Assembly: GCA_963661415.1 (NCBI GenBank)
Contig: CAVLCI010000003.1
Coordinates: 1 to 64,000, forward strand
Direction of reading: 5' to 3'
Length of the DNA: 64,000 bases
Origin: Bulleidia sp963661415
GTDB lineage: Bacteria; Bacillota_I; Bacilli_A; Erysipelotrichales; Erysipelotrichaceae
The notes under the pieces are model-generated. The model was not told the DNA's origin. It worked only from the letters and a program-made list of their open reading frames with translations, and made no database searches. Shown one piece after another: positions 52,698 to 61,207 of this stretch. The position numbers were made by a program, and so were the translations under genes. Position 1 is the stretch's first letter. Each line of letters starts with the position of its first letter.

Positions 52698-54266
52698 ATG
52701 GCTAAAAAATTAATTGAAATCAAAAACATTGTAAAACGATTTGATAATCAAGTTGTATTAAAGGGAATCAATCTTGATATCAATGAAAATGAATTCGTGA
52801 CATTGTTAGGACCATCTGGTTGTGGTAAAACAACACTTTTAAGAATCATTGCGGGATTTTTAGAACCAGATGAAGGACAAGTACTTTTAGATGGTGAAGA
52901 TATCGCAACTGTTCCTGCATATAAAAGAGATGTAAACACAGTATTTCAACATTATGCTTTATTTCCACATCTAGATGTTTATGACAATATTGCTTTTGGT
53001 TTAACAATTAAGAAACAACCAAAAGATATCATTCACCAAAAAGTTATGAGAATGATTTCTTTGGTTGGTTTAGAAGGATTTGAACATCGTGATATTAACG
53101 CAATGAGTGGTGGTCAACAACAACGTGTAGCGATTGCTAGAGCGTTAGTCAATGAACCACAAGTGCTTCTATTAGATGAATCATTAAGTGCATTGGATAA
53201 AAATCTAAGAAAAGAAATGCAATTAGAATTAAAAGAAATTCAAAGAGAAGTTGGTATTACATTTATCTTTGTTACACATGATCAAGAAGAAGCATTAACA
53301 ATGAGTGACAAAATCGTTATTATGCGTGATGGAATTATTGAACAAATTGGTTCTCCTACAGAAGTGTATAACACACCAATTAATGAATATTGTGCAAAGT
53401 TTATTGGGGATTCAAACATTATTGATGGAACAATGAAGCAGGATCGTTTAGTATCATTTGATGGTGCAGACTATGTTTGTGAAGATTATGGATTTAGTGA
53501 AAATGAATCTGTTGATATTGTAATTCGTCCTGAAGATATTGATATTGTTCCTAGAAATAGAGGTTTATTGAATGGTGAAGTAAAATCTGTATTATTTAAA
53601 GGCGTTCATTATGAAATCGTAGTAGAAACTTCATCTGGTACATCTAAAACAGTTGTTATGCATGTAACTGGTGAACATGATGTAGTTAATGAAGAGGCAC
53701 ATGAAAAGTTATCTGCATCTTCTTTCTATATGGATGTAGAAGACGTAGCGAATATTACAGATGCAGATATCATTGCACGTGCAAATGCACAGGCTTGGAA
53801 TGATGAAGATGAATTTATTTCCATTCCAAATGTTTTATATGATTTGAAAGCAGAAGAAGGTAGCTATGAATGTACATTTGAAACTGCTGCTGGAACAAAA
53901 ATTAAAATCATGATCTTTGTTGTAAAACCTGTATCTGTTGAAGATGCTGAAAATGAAGAATCTATTCAGGCATTTAACTTTACAAAGTCTGTAGATGAAA
54001 TCAAAGAATCTGTTGCGCTAGATACGGATTTGATTCGTTGGGCAGATGCTTACGCATGGTCTACAGAAGATAATTCTAGAGTTGAAATTTGGGATGTTAA
54101 GTATGATTTTGACGATGAGAATATCGTAGAAGGTGATTACCCAATTACATTCTCCACGCAAGGTCGTGAATTGAAATTAGAAACAACAGATCATCATGAA
54201 GTTGGTGAAAGAGTTGGACTTGAATGGAACCCTGAAGACATTCATGTTATGAGAAAGATGAACTAG
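52698..54266 (+). CDS. potA: Polyamine ABC transporter ATP-binding protein PotA, with repeat insertion
   Basis: 522 aa; usual PotA is about 350-370. ABC domain 1-240: GPSGCGKTT near 40, MSGGQQQR, LLLDESLSALD. TOBE begins near 285 (IRPEDIDIV, VKSVLFKGVHYE). From about 320 to 494 an insertion holds two similar units: DADIIARANAQAW...NDE and DTDLIRWADAYAWST (start about 354 and 445), each followed by a beta-rich stretch. The TOBE end (EVGERVGLEWNPEDIHVM) then resumes. Insertion role unknown. Confidence 0.9.
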   Translation: MAKKLIEIKNIVKRFDNQVVLKGINLDINENEFVTLLGPSGCGKTTLLRIIAGFLEPDEGQVLLDGEDIATVPAYKRDVNTVFQHYALFPHLDVYDNIAFGLTIKKQPKDIIHQKVMRMISLVGLEGFEHRDINAMSGGQQQRVAIARALVNEPQVLLLDESLSALDKNLRKEMQLELKEIQREVGITFIFVTHDQEEALTMSDKIVIMRDGIIEQIGSPTEVYNTPINEYCAKFIGDSNIIDGTMKQDRLVSFDGADYVCEDYGFSENESVDIVIRPEDIDIVPRNRGLLNGEVKSVLFKGVHYEIVVETSSGTSKTVVMHVTGEHDVVNEEAHEKLSASSFYMDVEDVANITDADIIARANAQAWNDEDEFISIPNVLYDLKAEEGSYECTFETAAGTKIKIMIFVVKPVSVEDAENEESIQAFNFTKSVDEIKESVALDTDLIRWADAYAWSTEDNSRVEIWDVKYDFDDENIVEGDYPITFSTQGRELKLETTDHHEVGERVGLEWNPEDIHVMRKMN

Positions 54267-54267
54267 T

Positions 54268-55047
54268 ATGAAATCCTTTTCTAAATTAGTGTATCCATAT
54301 ATTGTATGGATGATTGGATTGATTATTGTTCCAATGTTGATGATTGTTTTGTATGCATTTACTGTGCAGGGAAATAGTGTGCTTACATTAACATTCACTT
54401 TTGATAACTTTCTAAGATTTTTCTCTGATTCAATTTTTCCAAGTGTTTTATGGAAATCTTTGAAGATGGCATTTGTTACAACGGTCATTTGTATTTTGGT
54501 TGGTTATCCAACTGCTTATTTTATGGCAAAACAAAGCCCTAAATCACAAGGTTTAACAGTACTACTTGTAACTTTACCAATGTGGATCAATATGCTTGTT
54601 AGAACTTATGCATGGAAGGGTATTTTAGGTAGACTTGGCTTATCTAGTGAAATCAGAGTTTATATTGGTATGGTATATAACTTTTTACCATTTATGATCT
54701 TACAAATCTATACAGCTTTATCTAAAATTGATACTTCATTGATTACTGCAGCACATGATTTAGGTGCAGATGAAAAACAAACATTCTTACGTGTAACTTT
54801 ACCATTATCTTTGAGTGGTGTTGTATCTGGAATTACACTTGTATTCTTACCTGCAGTATCTTCATTCTTCATTCCTAAATTATTAGGTGGTGGACAATAT
54901 GTATTGATTGGTAATTTGATTGAAGATTACTTTGTTTCTACAGGAGACTGGAATTTTGGCTCAGCAATTAGTTTAATCATGGCCGCAATTATTTTACTTT
55001 CTATGTATATTACTAGAAAACTAGATAAGGAACCAAAGGAGGATTAA
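54268..55047 (+). CDS. potB: Polyamine ABC transporter permease PotB
   Basis: 259 aa, six helices. EAA-type loop AHDLGADEKQTFLRVTLPL contacts PotA. Starts 1 nt after potA with no strong ribosome site, so probably coupled. Confidence 0.9.
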   Translation: MKSFSKLVYPYIVWMIGLIIVPMLMIVLYAFTVQGNSVLTLTFTFDNFLRFFSDSIFPSVLWKSLKMAFVTTVICILVGYPTAYFMAKQSPKSQGLTVLLVTLPMWINMLVRTYAWKGILGRLGLSSEIRVYIGMVYNFLPFMILQIYTALSKIDTSLITAAHDLGADEKQTFLRVTLPLSLSGVVSGITLVFLPAVSSFFIPKLLGGGQYVLIGNLIEDYFVSTGDWNFGSAISLIMAAIILLSMYITRKLDKEPKED

Positions 55048-55048
55048 C

Positions 55049-55858
55049 ATGAAAAAGAAATCAAATATCTTTTCTAAGATCTATCTTGGAATCATTCTTG
55101 CATTCTTTTATTTACCAATTATTTATGTTGTCTTCTTTTCCTTTAACCGTTCTAAGTCATTAACAAAGTTTACTGGCTTTTCTACAAGATGGTATGAATC
55201 AATGTTCCATAACCGTTCAATTATGGAAGCTATCTGGTATACAGTCATTATTGCGGTATTAGCGACAGTGATTTCGACATTTGTAGGCACGATTACTGCG
55301 ATTGGTCTATCAAAATCAAAGAAAGTCGTAAAAGAACTTGTTACGCAAGTTAACAATCTTCCAATGTTAAATCCAGAAATCGTTACAGCGATTGGATTTA
55401 TGTTATTGTTTTCATCTTTAAGAATTCAAACAGGATTTATGACAATGTTATTAGCGCATATTGCGTTCTGTATTCCATATGTTATTCTGTCTGTTATGCC
55501 TAGATTACGTAGATTGGATCCGAATATCGCGGAAGCCGCAATGGATCTAGGATGTACGCCAATACAAGCAATGTTTAAAGTTATTATTCCACAGATCAAA
55601 GGTGGTATCGTTGCTGGAGCACTTGTTGCCTTTTCTATGTCATTTGATGACTTCGTCATTTCTTTGTTTACAACAGGACCTGGTGTATCTAACATATCTA
55701 TTTATGTTTATTCTAATGTAAAGCGTGTGAATCCAACGATCAATGCGTTGAGTGCAATCATTGTATATGTGATTACTGCAGTATTGATTATTGTGAATGT
55801 TGTTCCTGTGATTCGTGAAAGGAGAAAGAAAAAGAATGTTATTGAAGAAAATATCTAA
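55049..55858 (+). CDS. potC: Polyamine ABC transporter permease PotC
   Basis: 269 aa, six helices. EAA loop AAMDLGCTPIQAMFKVIIPQ. AAGGAGG ribosome site inside the potB end. Overlaps potD by 23 nt. Confidence 0.9.
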   Translation: MKKKSNIFSKIYLGIILAFFYLPIIYVVFFSFNRSKSLTKFTGFSTRWYESMFHNRSIMEAIWYTVIIAVLATVISTFVGTITAIGLSKSKKVVKELVTQVNNLPMLNPEIVTAIGFMLLFSSLRIQTGFMTMLLAHIAFCIPYVILSVMPRLRRLDPNIAEAAMDLGCTPIQAMFKVIIPQIKGGIVAGALVAFSMSFDDFVISLFTTGPGVSNISIYVYSNVKRVNPTINALSAIIVYVITAVLIIVNVVPVIRERRKKKNVIEENI

Positions 55859-56939
55859 GATTCTTTTGGCTGGTTCTGTTGGATTTGTTTTGACAGGTTG
55901 TGGAGATTCTTATGCAGAAGTAGAACAAGTCATGGATGCCAAAGAACAATTTGGATGCAATGTATTGAATGTTTATAATGCGGGTGAATATATTGGTGAA
56001 GATGTTATTTCAAACTTTGAAATCATGTATAACGCACGTGTGAATTATGATACATTTGAATCAAATGAAATCATGTATACAAAGTTATTAGGTGGATCTT
56101 CATATGATGTTATTGTTCCTAGTGATTACATGATTGAAAGAATGATTTCTGAAGATATGTTACAACCATTAAATCAATCACAACTCACAAATAAATCTGA
56201 TTTAAATCCAGATGTAGTCGCTATGAGAGATACCTTTGATCCAGATGGTGTTTATTCTGTTCCTTATTTCTGGGGGACAGTTGGACTTGTTTATAATAAA
56301 CAAATCGTAGACGAAGAAACAATCAAAAAAGAAGGTTGGGAAATCTTAAGAGATACAGATTACAAAGGTGATATTTATTTCTATGATTCACAACGTGATG
56401 GTTTTATGATTGCGTTTAAAGCATTAGGTTATTCTATGAATACAGATAATGAAGATGAAATCAATGAAGCATATCAATGGTTAAGAGATATGAATAATAC
56501 AATGGAACCTTCTTATGTAACAGATGAAGTTATTGATGGCATGGTGAATTATGAAAAAGCAATCTCTGTTATGTATTCAGGAGATGCAGCTTATGTTCTA
56601 AGCGAAAATATGGATATGGCATGGATTGAACCAGATGAAGGTACAAATAAATGGGTCGATGCGATGGTCATTCCAAAGAATGCTTCTTGTGCTGGTTTAG
56701 CCAATGAATTCATTAACTATGCAATCAGTTATGATACACAATTAGCGAATTCAGAATATGTTGGATATACACCTGTTAGAAAAGATGTAGAAGAATATTT
56801 ATCTGGACCAGATGGAGATTACTTTGAGGTGAGTGCTTATTCACCAAGATCTGATGGAACAAATGATGAAACATTCCACTATAATGAAAAACTCACAAAA
56901 CAATTAAGTGATTTGTGGAATAAAGTTAAGATTCAATAG
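55836..56939 (+). CDS. potD: Polyamine-binding lipoprotein PotD
   Basis: 367 aa extracellular binding protein. Signal peptide with lipobox LTGC, Cys at residue 22. YNAGEYIGEDVISNFE is the opening motif of PotD-like proteins and acidic/aromatic residues line the cleft. AAAGGAGA at 55818-55825 favours ATG 55836; GTG 55815 is possible. A terminator ends the operon. Confidence 0.9.
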   Translation: MLLKKISKILLAGSVGFVLTGCGDSYAEVEQVMDAKEQFGCNVLNVYNAGEYIGEDVISNFEIMYNARVNYDTFESNEIMYTKLLGGSSYDVIVPSDYMIERMISEDMLQPLNQSQLTNKSDLNPDVVAMRDTFDPDGVYSVPYFWGTVGLVYNKQIVDEETIKKEGWEILRDTDYKGDIYFYDSQRDGFMIAFKALGYSMNTDNEDEINEAYQWLRDMNNTMEPSYVTDEVIDGMVNYEKAISVMYSGDAAYVLSENMDMAWIEPDEGTNKWVDAMVIPKNASCAGLANEFINYAISYDTQLANSEYVGYTPVRKDVEEYLSGPDGDYFEVSAYSPRSDGTNDETFHYNEKLTKQLSDLWNKVKIQ

Positions 56940-56940
56940 A

Positions 56941-56965
56941 AAGGGGTAGAAATATCCCTTTTTTC
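56941..56965 (+). terminator. Terminator of the pot operon
   Basis: AAGGGG with TCCCTT (one G-U), extended by T-A, then T run. Confidence 0.8.
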
Positions 56966-56996
56966 AGTTGTAATATAGAAAACGAGGGGATATGTT

Positions 56997-58349
56997 ATGC
57001 GTCGTCAATACCATTTAGATATGACACAAGGCAACTTGTGGAAGAATATATTTTTATTTTCAATACCATTAATGTTAACGAATTGTTTGCAGATGATCTT
57101 TAATGCAGCAGATACGATCGTAGTAGGAAAGTTTTCAGGAGAAATAGCTTTAGCTGCAGTTGGGGCTACAAGTAGTGTTATTTTTTTGTTGATTTCATTA
57201 TTCAATGGATTAGCTGTTGGAACAAATATCGTTGTATCAAAGTACATTGGAGCGAGGAACAATCAAAAAACATCGCTTTCTGTACATACATCGATTTTTC
57301 TTTCCATTTCGTTTGGACTTTTGTTAACGGTGATTGGAATTGCTTTCGCAAAACCTTTATTGATCTTTATGAATACACCAGAAAATCTGTTGTATTTTAG
57401 TATTCAATATATGCGTATTTATTTTGGTGGTATTTTATTTACAATCGTTTATGATTTTGCCACAGCAATTTTAAGATCTGCTGGAGATACAAAACGACCA
57501 CTCTATTATTTGGCGATTGCAGGTGCTTTGAATGTTATATTGAACTTGTTGTTTGTAATCGTATTTCATATGGGAGTGAGTGGTGTTGCGATAGCCACGG
57601 TCATTTCTCAAGGTGTATCAGCATTTCTGACGATATATACATTAATGCACGAAAATGACGCAATTCAATTGAGAATCAAAGAAATCAAACTAAATGTAGA
57701 TATCGCAGAAGAAATCTTAAAGATTGGTGTTCCAGCAGGAGTTCAAGGACTTGTGTTTTCATTTAGTAATGTTGTTGTACAATCTAGTTTAAATTCGTTT
57801 CATGATAGTAATTTGATTGCAGGCAATAGTGCTGCTCTAAATCTAGAAAACTTTGTTTATATAGGTATTGATTCTTTTAATAAAGCGACTTCAACATTTA
57901 CTGCAGCGAATGTTGGTTCTTCAAATGTAAAACAAATTAAAAAGATATTATGGACAACGATGTTATTAGATGTGTGTTCAGGATTTTTGATTAGTTTCAT
58001 TCTTTATTTCAATGGAAATCTCTTTTTGAGTATGTATACAAATTCAAATGAAGTTATCTTTGATGGAATGTATCGTTTATCATTTGTTACATTGTTATTA
58101 CCAATTCAAGGAATTGGAGATTCTTTTATTGCGTCTTCTAGAGGGATGGGGTATTCCTCTATTCCTACTTTTGTGATGCTGGCTGGTATTTGTGGTGTGA
58201 GATTGATATGGCTTTTTACTGTGTTTACAAGCATTCACTCTTTGACTTCTTTATATCTGTGTTTTCCGATTAGTTGGACAAGTACGGGTATCCTAGAGGG
58301 TGTGATTTGGTATCAGTGCTATAAAGATTTCAAACAAAAACAAATATAG
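56997..58349 (+). CDS. MATE family efflux transporter (third)
   Basis: 450 aa, about 12 helices; FSIPLMLTNCLQMIFNAADTIVVGKF is the N-terminal MATE pattern, of the DinF/NorM kind different from the two others by eye. CGAGGGG ribosome site. Substrate unknown. Confidence 0.88.
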   Translation: MRRQYHLDMTQGNLWKNIFLFSIPLMLTNCLQMIFNAADTIVVGKFSGEIALAAVGATSSVIFLLISLFNGLAVGTNIVVSKYIGARNNQKTSLSVHTSIFLSISFGLLLTVIGIAFAKPLLIFMNTPENLLYFSIQYMRIYFGGILFTIVYDFATAILRSAGDTKRPLYYLAIAGALNVILNLLFVIVFHMGVSGVAIATVISQGVSAFLTIYTLMHENDAIQLRIKEIKLNVDIAEEILKIGVPAGVQGLVFSFSNVVVQSSLNSFHDSNLIAGNSAALNLENFVYIGIDSFNKATSTFTAANVGSSNVKQIKKILWTTMLLDVCSGFLISFILYFNGNLFLSMYTNSNEVIFDGMYRLSFVTLLLPIQGIGDSFIASSRGMGYSSIPTFVMLAGICGVRLIWLFTVFTSIHSLTSLYLCFPISWTSTGILEGVIWYQCYKDFKQKQI

Positions 58350-58359
58350 GTACAAAAAA

Positions 58360-58377
58360 AGCTCTCGATTGAGAGCT
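58360..58377. terminator. Bidirectional terminator, MATE 3 / tRNA pair
   Basis: AGCTCTC/GAGAGCT, GATT loop. On the minus strand it is followed by seven T, ending the tRNA transcript. Confidence 0.8.
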
Positions 58378-58389
58378 TGATTTGTTTAG

Positions 58390-58476
58390 TGGTGGGGACG
58401 ATGGGACTTGAACCCACACGGTGTTGCCACCACCGGATTTTAAGTCCGATGCGTCTGCCGATTCCGCCACATCCCC
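58390..58476 (-). tRNA. tRNA-Leu (anticodon TAA)
   Basis: Minus-strand type II tRNA: acceptor GGGGATG/CGTCCCC (T-G pair), anticodon loop CTTAAAA, long variable arm GTGGTGGCAACAC, T loop TTCAAGT. Discriminator A and CCA encoded. 14 nt from tRNA-Cys. Confidence 0.95.
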
Positions 58477-58490
58477 ATGTATTCTTGGTG

Positions 58491-58564
58491 TGGAGGTGCC
58501 TGCCGGGGTCGAACCGGCGCTCGCAGAGTTGCAGTCTGCTGCCTTACCACTTGGCTAAGGCACC
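58491..58564 (-). tRNA. tRNA-Cys (anticodon GCA)
   Basis: Minus-strand cloverleaf: acceptor GGTGCCT/AGGCACC, anticodon stem GCAGA/TCTGC around CTGCAAC (anticodon GCA), T loop TTCGACC, discriminator T, CCA encoded. First in the two-tRNA transcript. Confidence 0.95.
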
Positions 58565-58583
58565 ACACGTTTAGTGCTTAATT

Positions 58584-58612
58584 AGTATATAAAAAAATCA
58601 AACTATTTGCAA
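58584..58612 (-). promoter_or_regulatory. Promoter of the tRNA-Cys/tRNA-Leu transcript
   Basis: Minus strand: TTGCAA (58612-58607), 17-nt spacer, TATACT (58589-58584). The stretch between here and mgtE holds a small TTACAA/TTGTAA hairpin and the mgtE leader, nothing else seen. Confidence 0.7.
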
Positions 58613-58704
58613 GAAGAATTTTTATTTTTTTACAAAAAATTGTAAGAAATTTTGTGAAATTGTGATTGGAACAAAGTACAATAGTATATATAGGGGTTTG
58701 AAAC

Positions 58705-60051
58705 ATGGTAGATAAGATTACATTAGCGGAATTACAACGTATCATTGAAGATAGTGAAGCTGCTGAATTACATGATTATATTGAAGAAGTGAACGCAATT
58801 GATATTGCGGTATTATTAGAAGATTTAGATGATAGAGAATTATGGAAACTTTGCCAATTATTGGTGGATGAAGATCTCGCTAAGATCGTAGAACAATCTA
58901 GTGATGAACAAAGAGTACGTATTGCTGGTACTGTTCCGAATGATGAATTGATTGAAGTTTTTGGGTATATGCAGAAAGATGATATCGCCGATTTAATTGG
59001 TGATATGAAAATCGTTCAAAGAAAAGCTTTGATCAATCAAATGATGGAAGATGATCGTAAGATCATTCGTACATTATTAAAATATCCAGAAGATTCTGCA
59101 GGTGGTATCATGACCACTGCGTATATTGCCTTAGATGAAGAACTTACCGTAACGCAAGGTATGGAAAGAATTCGCCAAATTGCGAATAAATCTGAAGTTT
59201 TAGAAACAATCTATATTGTGAATCATTCCCAAGAATTAGTCGGAGTTGCTAACCTTCGTTTGTTTTTAACTGCAAAAAAAGATACTTTATTAAAAGATAT
59301 GATGAATACAAATCCAATTTATGTACATCCTGAAGATGATCAGGAATATGCTGCAAAATTGGTAAGTAAATATGATTTAAATTCTATTCCTGTAGTAAAT
59401 AATAGAGGTTCTATTTTAGGTATCATTACAGTTGATGATATTATTGACGTTATTGTTGAAGAATACAATGAAGATATCTTAGAAATGGGTGGTGTATCTT
59501 CTGAAGAACATTTGAATACGACGTTAAGAGAATCCATTCGTTTAAGATTGCCATGGCTATTGATTAATTTAATGACAGCTTTTATTGCGAGTTTAACTGT
59601 TAAGGCTTTTGAAGCAACGATTGCTCAAGTTGTAGCGTTATCTGCAACAATGACTATTGTTACAGGAATGGGAGGGAATGCAGGTTCTCAAACACAATCT
59701 ATTTTAGTTAGACAATTATCACAAGACAACGTATCTTTAAAAAAATACTATAAATCTTTTCTAAAAGAAATCGTATTAGGAATTATCAATGGAGCAATTA
59801 ACGGTGTTATTACAGGTATCGTTGTTGGTTTTATTTATCAGAATTTTTATTTAGGAATCATTATATTGATTGCGATGATAGGAAATATGGTCGTTGCGGG
59901 TATCTTTGGATTTTTGGTTCCAGTTGCATTAAAGAGGTTAGGTGCAGATCCAGCAGTTGCTTCTTCAATCTTCATTACGACTGCAACCGATGTTTTAGGT
60001 TTCTTTATATTTTTAGAATTAGCGAAATTATTTTTACCATTATTGGTATGA
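58705..60051 (+). CDS. mgtE: Magnesium transporter MgtE
   Basis: 448 aa. N-terminal acidic superhelical domain (1-about 130), CBS pair (about 135-255), plug helix, and five membrane helices with the GNAGSQTQSI pore motif (about 330-340) and ATDVLGFF near the end. TACAAT upstream, AGGGG ribosome site. No Mg riboswitch evident in the short leader. Confidence 0.94.
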   Translation: MVDKITLAELQRIIEDSEAAELHDYIEEVNAIDIAVLLEDLDDRELWKLCQLLVDEDLAKIVEQSSDEQRVRIAGTVPNDELIEVFGYMQKDDIADLIGDMKIVQRKALINQMMEDDRKIIRTLLKYPEDSAGGIMTTAYIALDEELTVTQGMERIRQIANKSEVLETIYIVNHSQELVGVANLRLFLTAKKDTLLKDMMNTNPIYVHPEDDQEYAAKLVSKYDLNSIPVVNNRGSILGIITVDDIIDVIVEEYNEDILEMGGVSSEEHLNTTLRESIRLRLPWLLINLMTAFIASLTVKAFEATIAQVVALSATMTIVTGMGGNAGSQTQSILVRQLSQDNVSLKKYYKSFLKEIVLGIINGAINGVITGIVVGFIYQNFYLGIIILIAMIGNMVVAGIFGFLVPVALKRLGADPAVASSIFITTATDVLGFFIFLELAKLFLPLLV

Positions 60052-60109
60052 AAAATATGATTCTTTTGTGATGTATCAATATACTTCAAAATAAATGATA
60101 AGAAAAAAG

Positions 60110-60133
60110 CACCTACATCATATTGTGTAGGTG
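60110..60133. terminator. Bidirectional terminator between mgtE and the 60147 gene
   Basis: CACCTACA with TGTAGGTG; A/T runs on both sides. Confidence 0.85.
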
Positions 60134-60146
60134 TTTATCATCTTTT

Positions 60147-61163
60147 TTACTTTGATAATATTTTTCTAATGGTTTCATTGTCGTACATATAAAATTTCAA
60201 TGTATCTACAGAATCAATTTCTTTGTCAATTTGTGAAAAATAAGAAATGATTTTATGCATTTCTTGAGAATATTGAGGATTTACTTGTACATTTTGGTGA
60301 TGTGCTAATGCATCAAAATACATGAAAATAAGTGTCCACATGATTTCAAAACAACTATCTTCGATCCAAAAGTCACTATTTTGAAAAGGTGGAACATATT
60401 GATGTAACAATTTCTCGATAATTTGTAGACCATCTTGAGAGCTTAACCAAATATCAGTATAAGAATAATCAAAGTCTTTCATGAATGCTTCATTGAAATA
60501 ATCATAAGCATCCCCATGTACGATATGTAATGGAATGTCTTGCGGAAATTGTGGATATAAAAATCTTTGAAACATCGCAATGACTTCTTCTGAATTTTCT
60601 ACAACGGTAATTTCTTTGACATTTGGATTTAACATTGCCATATAGATGAAATATCCAATCCCTAAGCCAAATGTTAAAACTTTACCATGAGCACGAGAAG
60701 CAGGCACATTATTTGTACTAGCTTCGCTTGGTGCATCAATCATCCAATCTTGATCATCTTGAAAAAGATAAATGGCTTCAAAGTTACTATCCATTGCGCG
60801 TAGTTTCATCCAATCATTTAATTCTCTGTTTGGATCTTTTTGAATTGCATCAACATTAAATAATTCTCTGCCTGCAATCTTATTTTTTTCGTATGAGAAA
60901 TGTGTATCTTTGATTAAATCTAAAGATATATTTTTGTGATATGGACTTTGTTCCCATTCTTTTTTGGAAAGGAAAAGAGAAGGCCATTGTTCTTCTTCAC
61001 ATTGAAATTCTGCAAATCCTGCTTCACACAATTCTTTTTGAACGGACTTTTCTTCTGCTTTTGTAACATGCATTCCAACAAATTCATTTTTGTTGTCATT
61101 ATAGATGTTATATCTACAACGATCTAAGAAGTTTTCGATTTCGTTTGTTAATTTTATTTTCAT
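60147..61163 (-). CDS. Unknown protein with methyltransferase-like Rossmann core
   Basis: 338 aa, no confident family. An N-terminal helical part (1-150) contains acidic stretches; in the middle VLTFGLGIGYFIYMAML resembles SAM motif I and ITVVENSEEV a motif II acidic ligand, then HIVHGDAYDYF. C-terminal part helical. Spermidine-synthase-type fold possible. Leaderless candidate: TGTTAGGAT ends 6 nt before the ATG. Confidence 0.6.
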   Translation of the reverse strand: MKIKLTNEIENFLDRCRYNIYNDNKNEFVGMHVTKAEEKSVQKELCEAGFAEFQCEEEQWPSLFLSKKEWEQSPYHKNISLDLIKDTHFSYEKNKIAGRELFNVDAIQKDPNRELNDWMKLRAMDSNFEAIYLFQDDQDWMIDAPSEASTNNVPASRAHGKVLTFGLGIGYFIYMAMLNPNVKEITVVENSEEVIAMFQRFLYPQFPQDIPLHIVHGDAYDYFNEAFMKDFDYSYTDIWLSSQDGLQIIEKLLHQYVPPFQNSDFWIEDSCFEIMWTLIFMYFDALAHHQNVQVNPQYSQEMHKIISYFSQIDKEIDSVDTLKFYMYDNETIRKILSK

Positions 61164-61182
61164 GTTAATATCCTAACATAAA

Positions 61183-61207
61183 AATAACAGGAATGATTCC
61201 TGTTATT
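61183..61207 (-). terminator. Terminator of the ABC permease gene
   Basis: Minus-strand 11-bp stem AATAACAGGAA/TTCCTGTTATT with T run; the next gene's extended -10 follows at once. Confidence 0.85.

Noticed and set aside
58377..58574. 65-aa reading frame across tRNA-Leu and tRNA-Cys
   Set aside because: It is the complement of two clear cloverleaf tRNAs and has no ribosome site.
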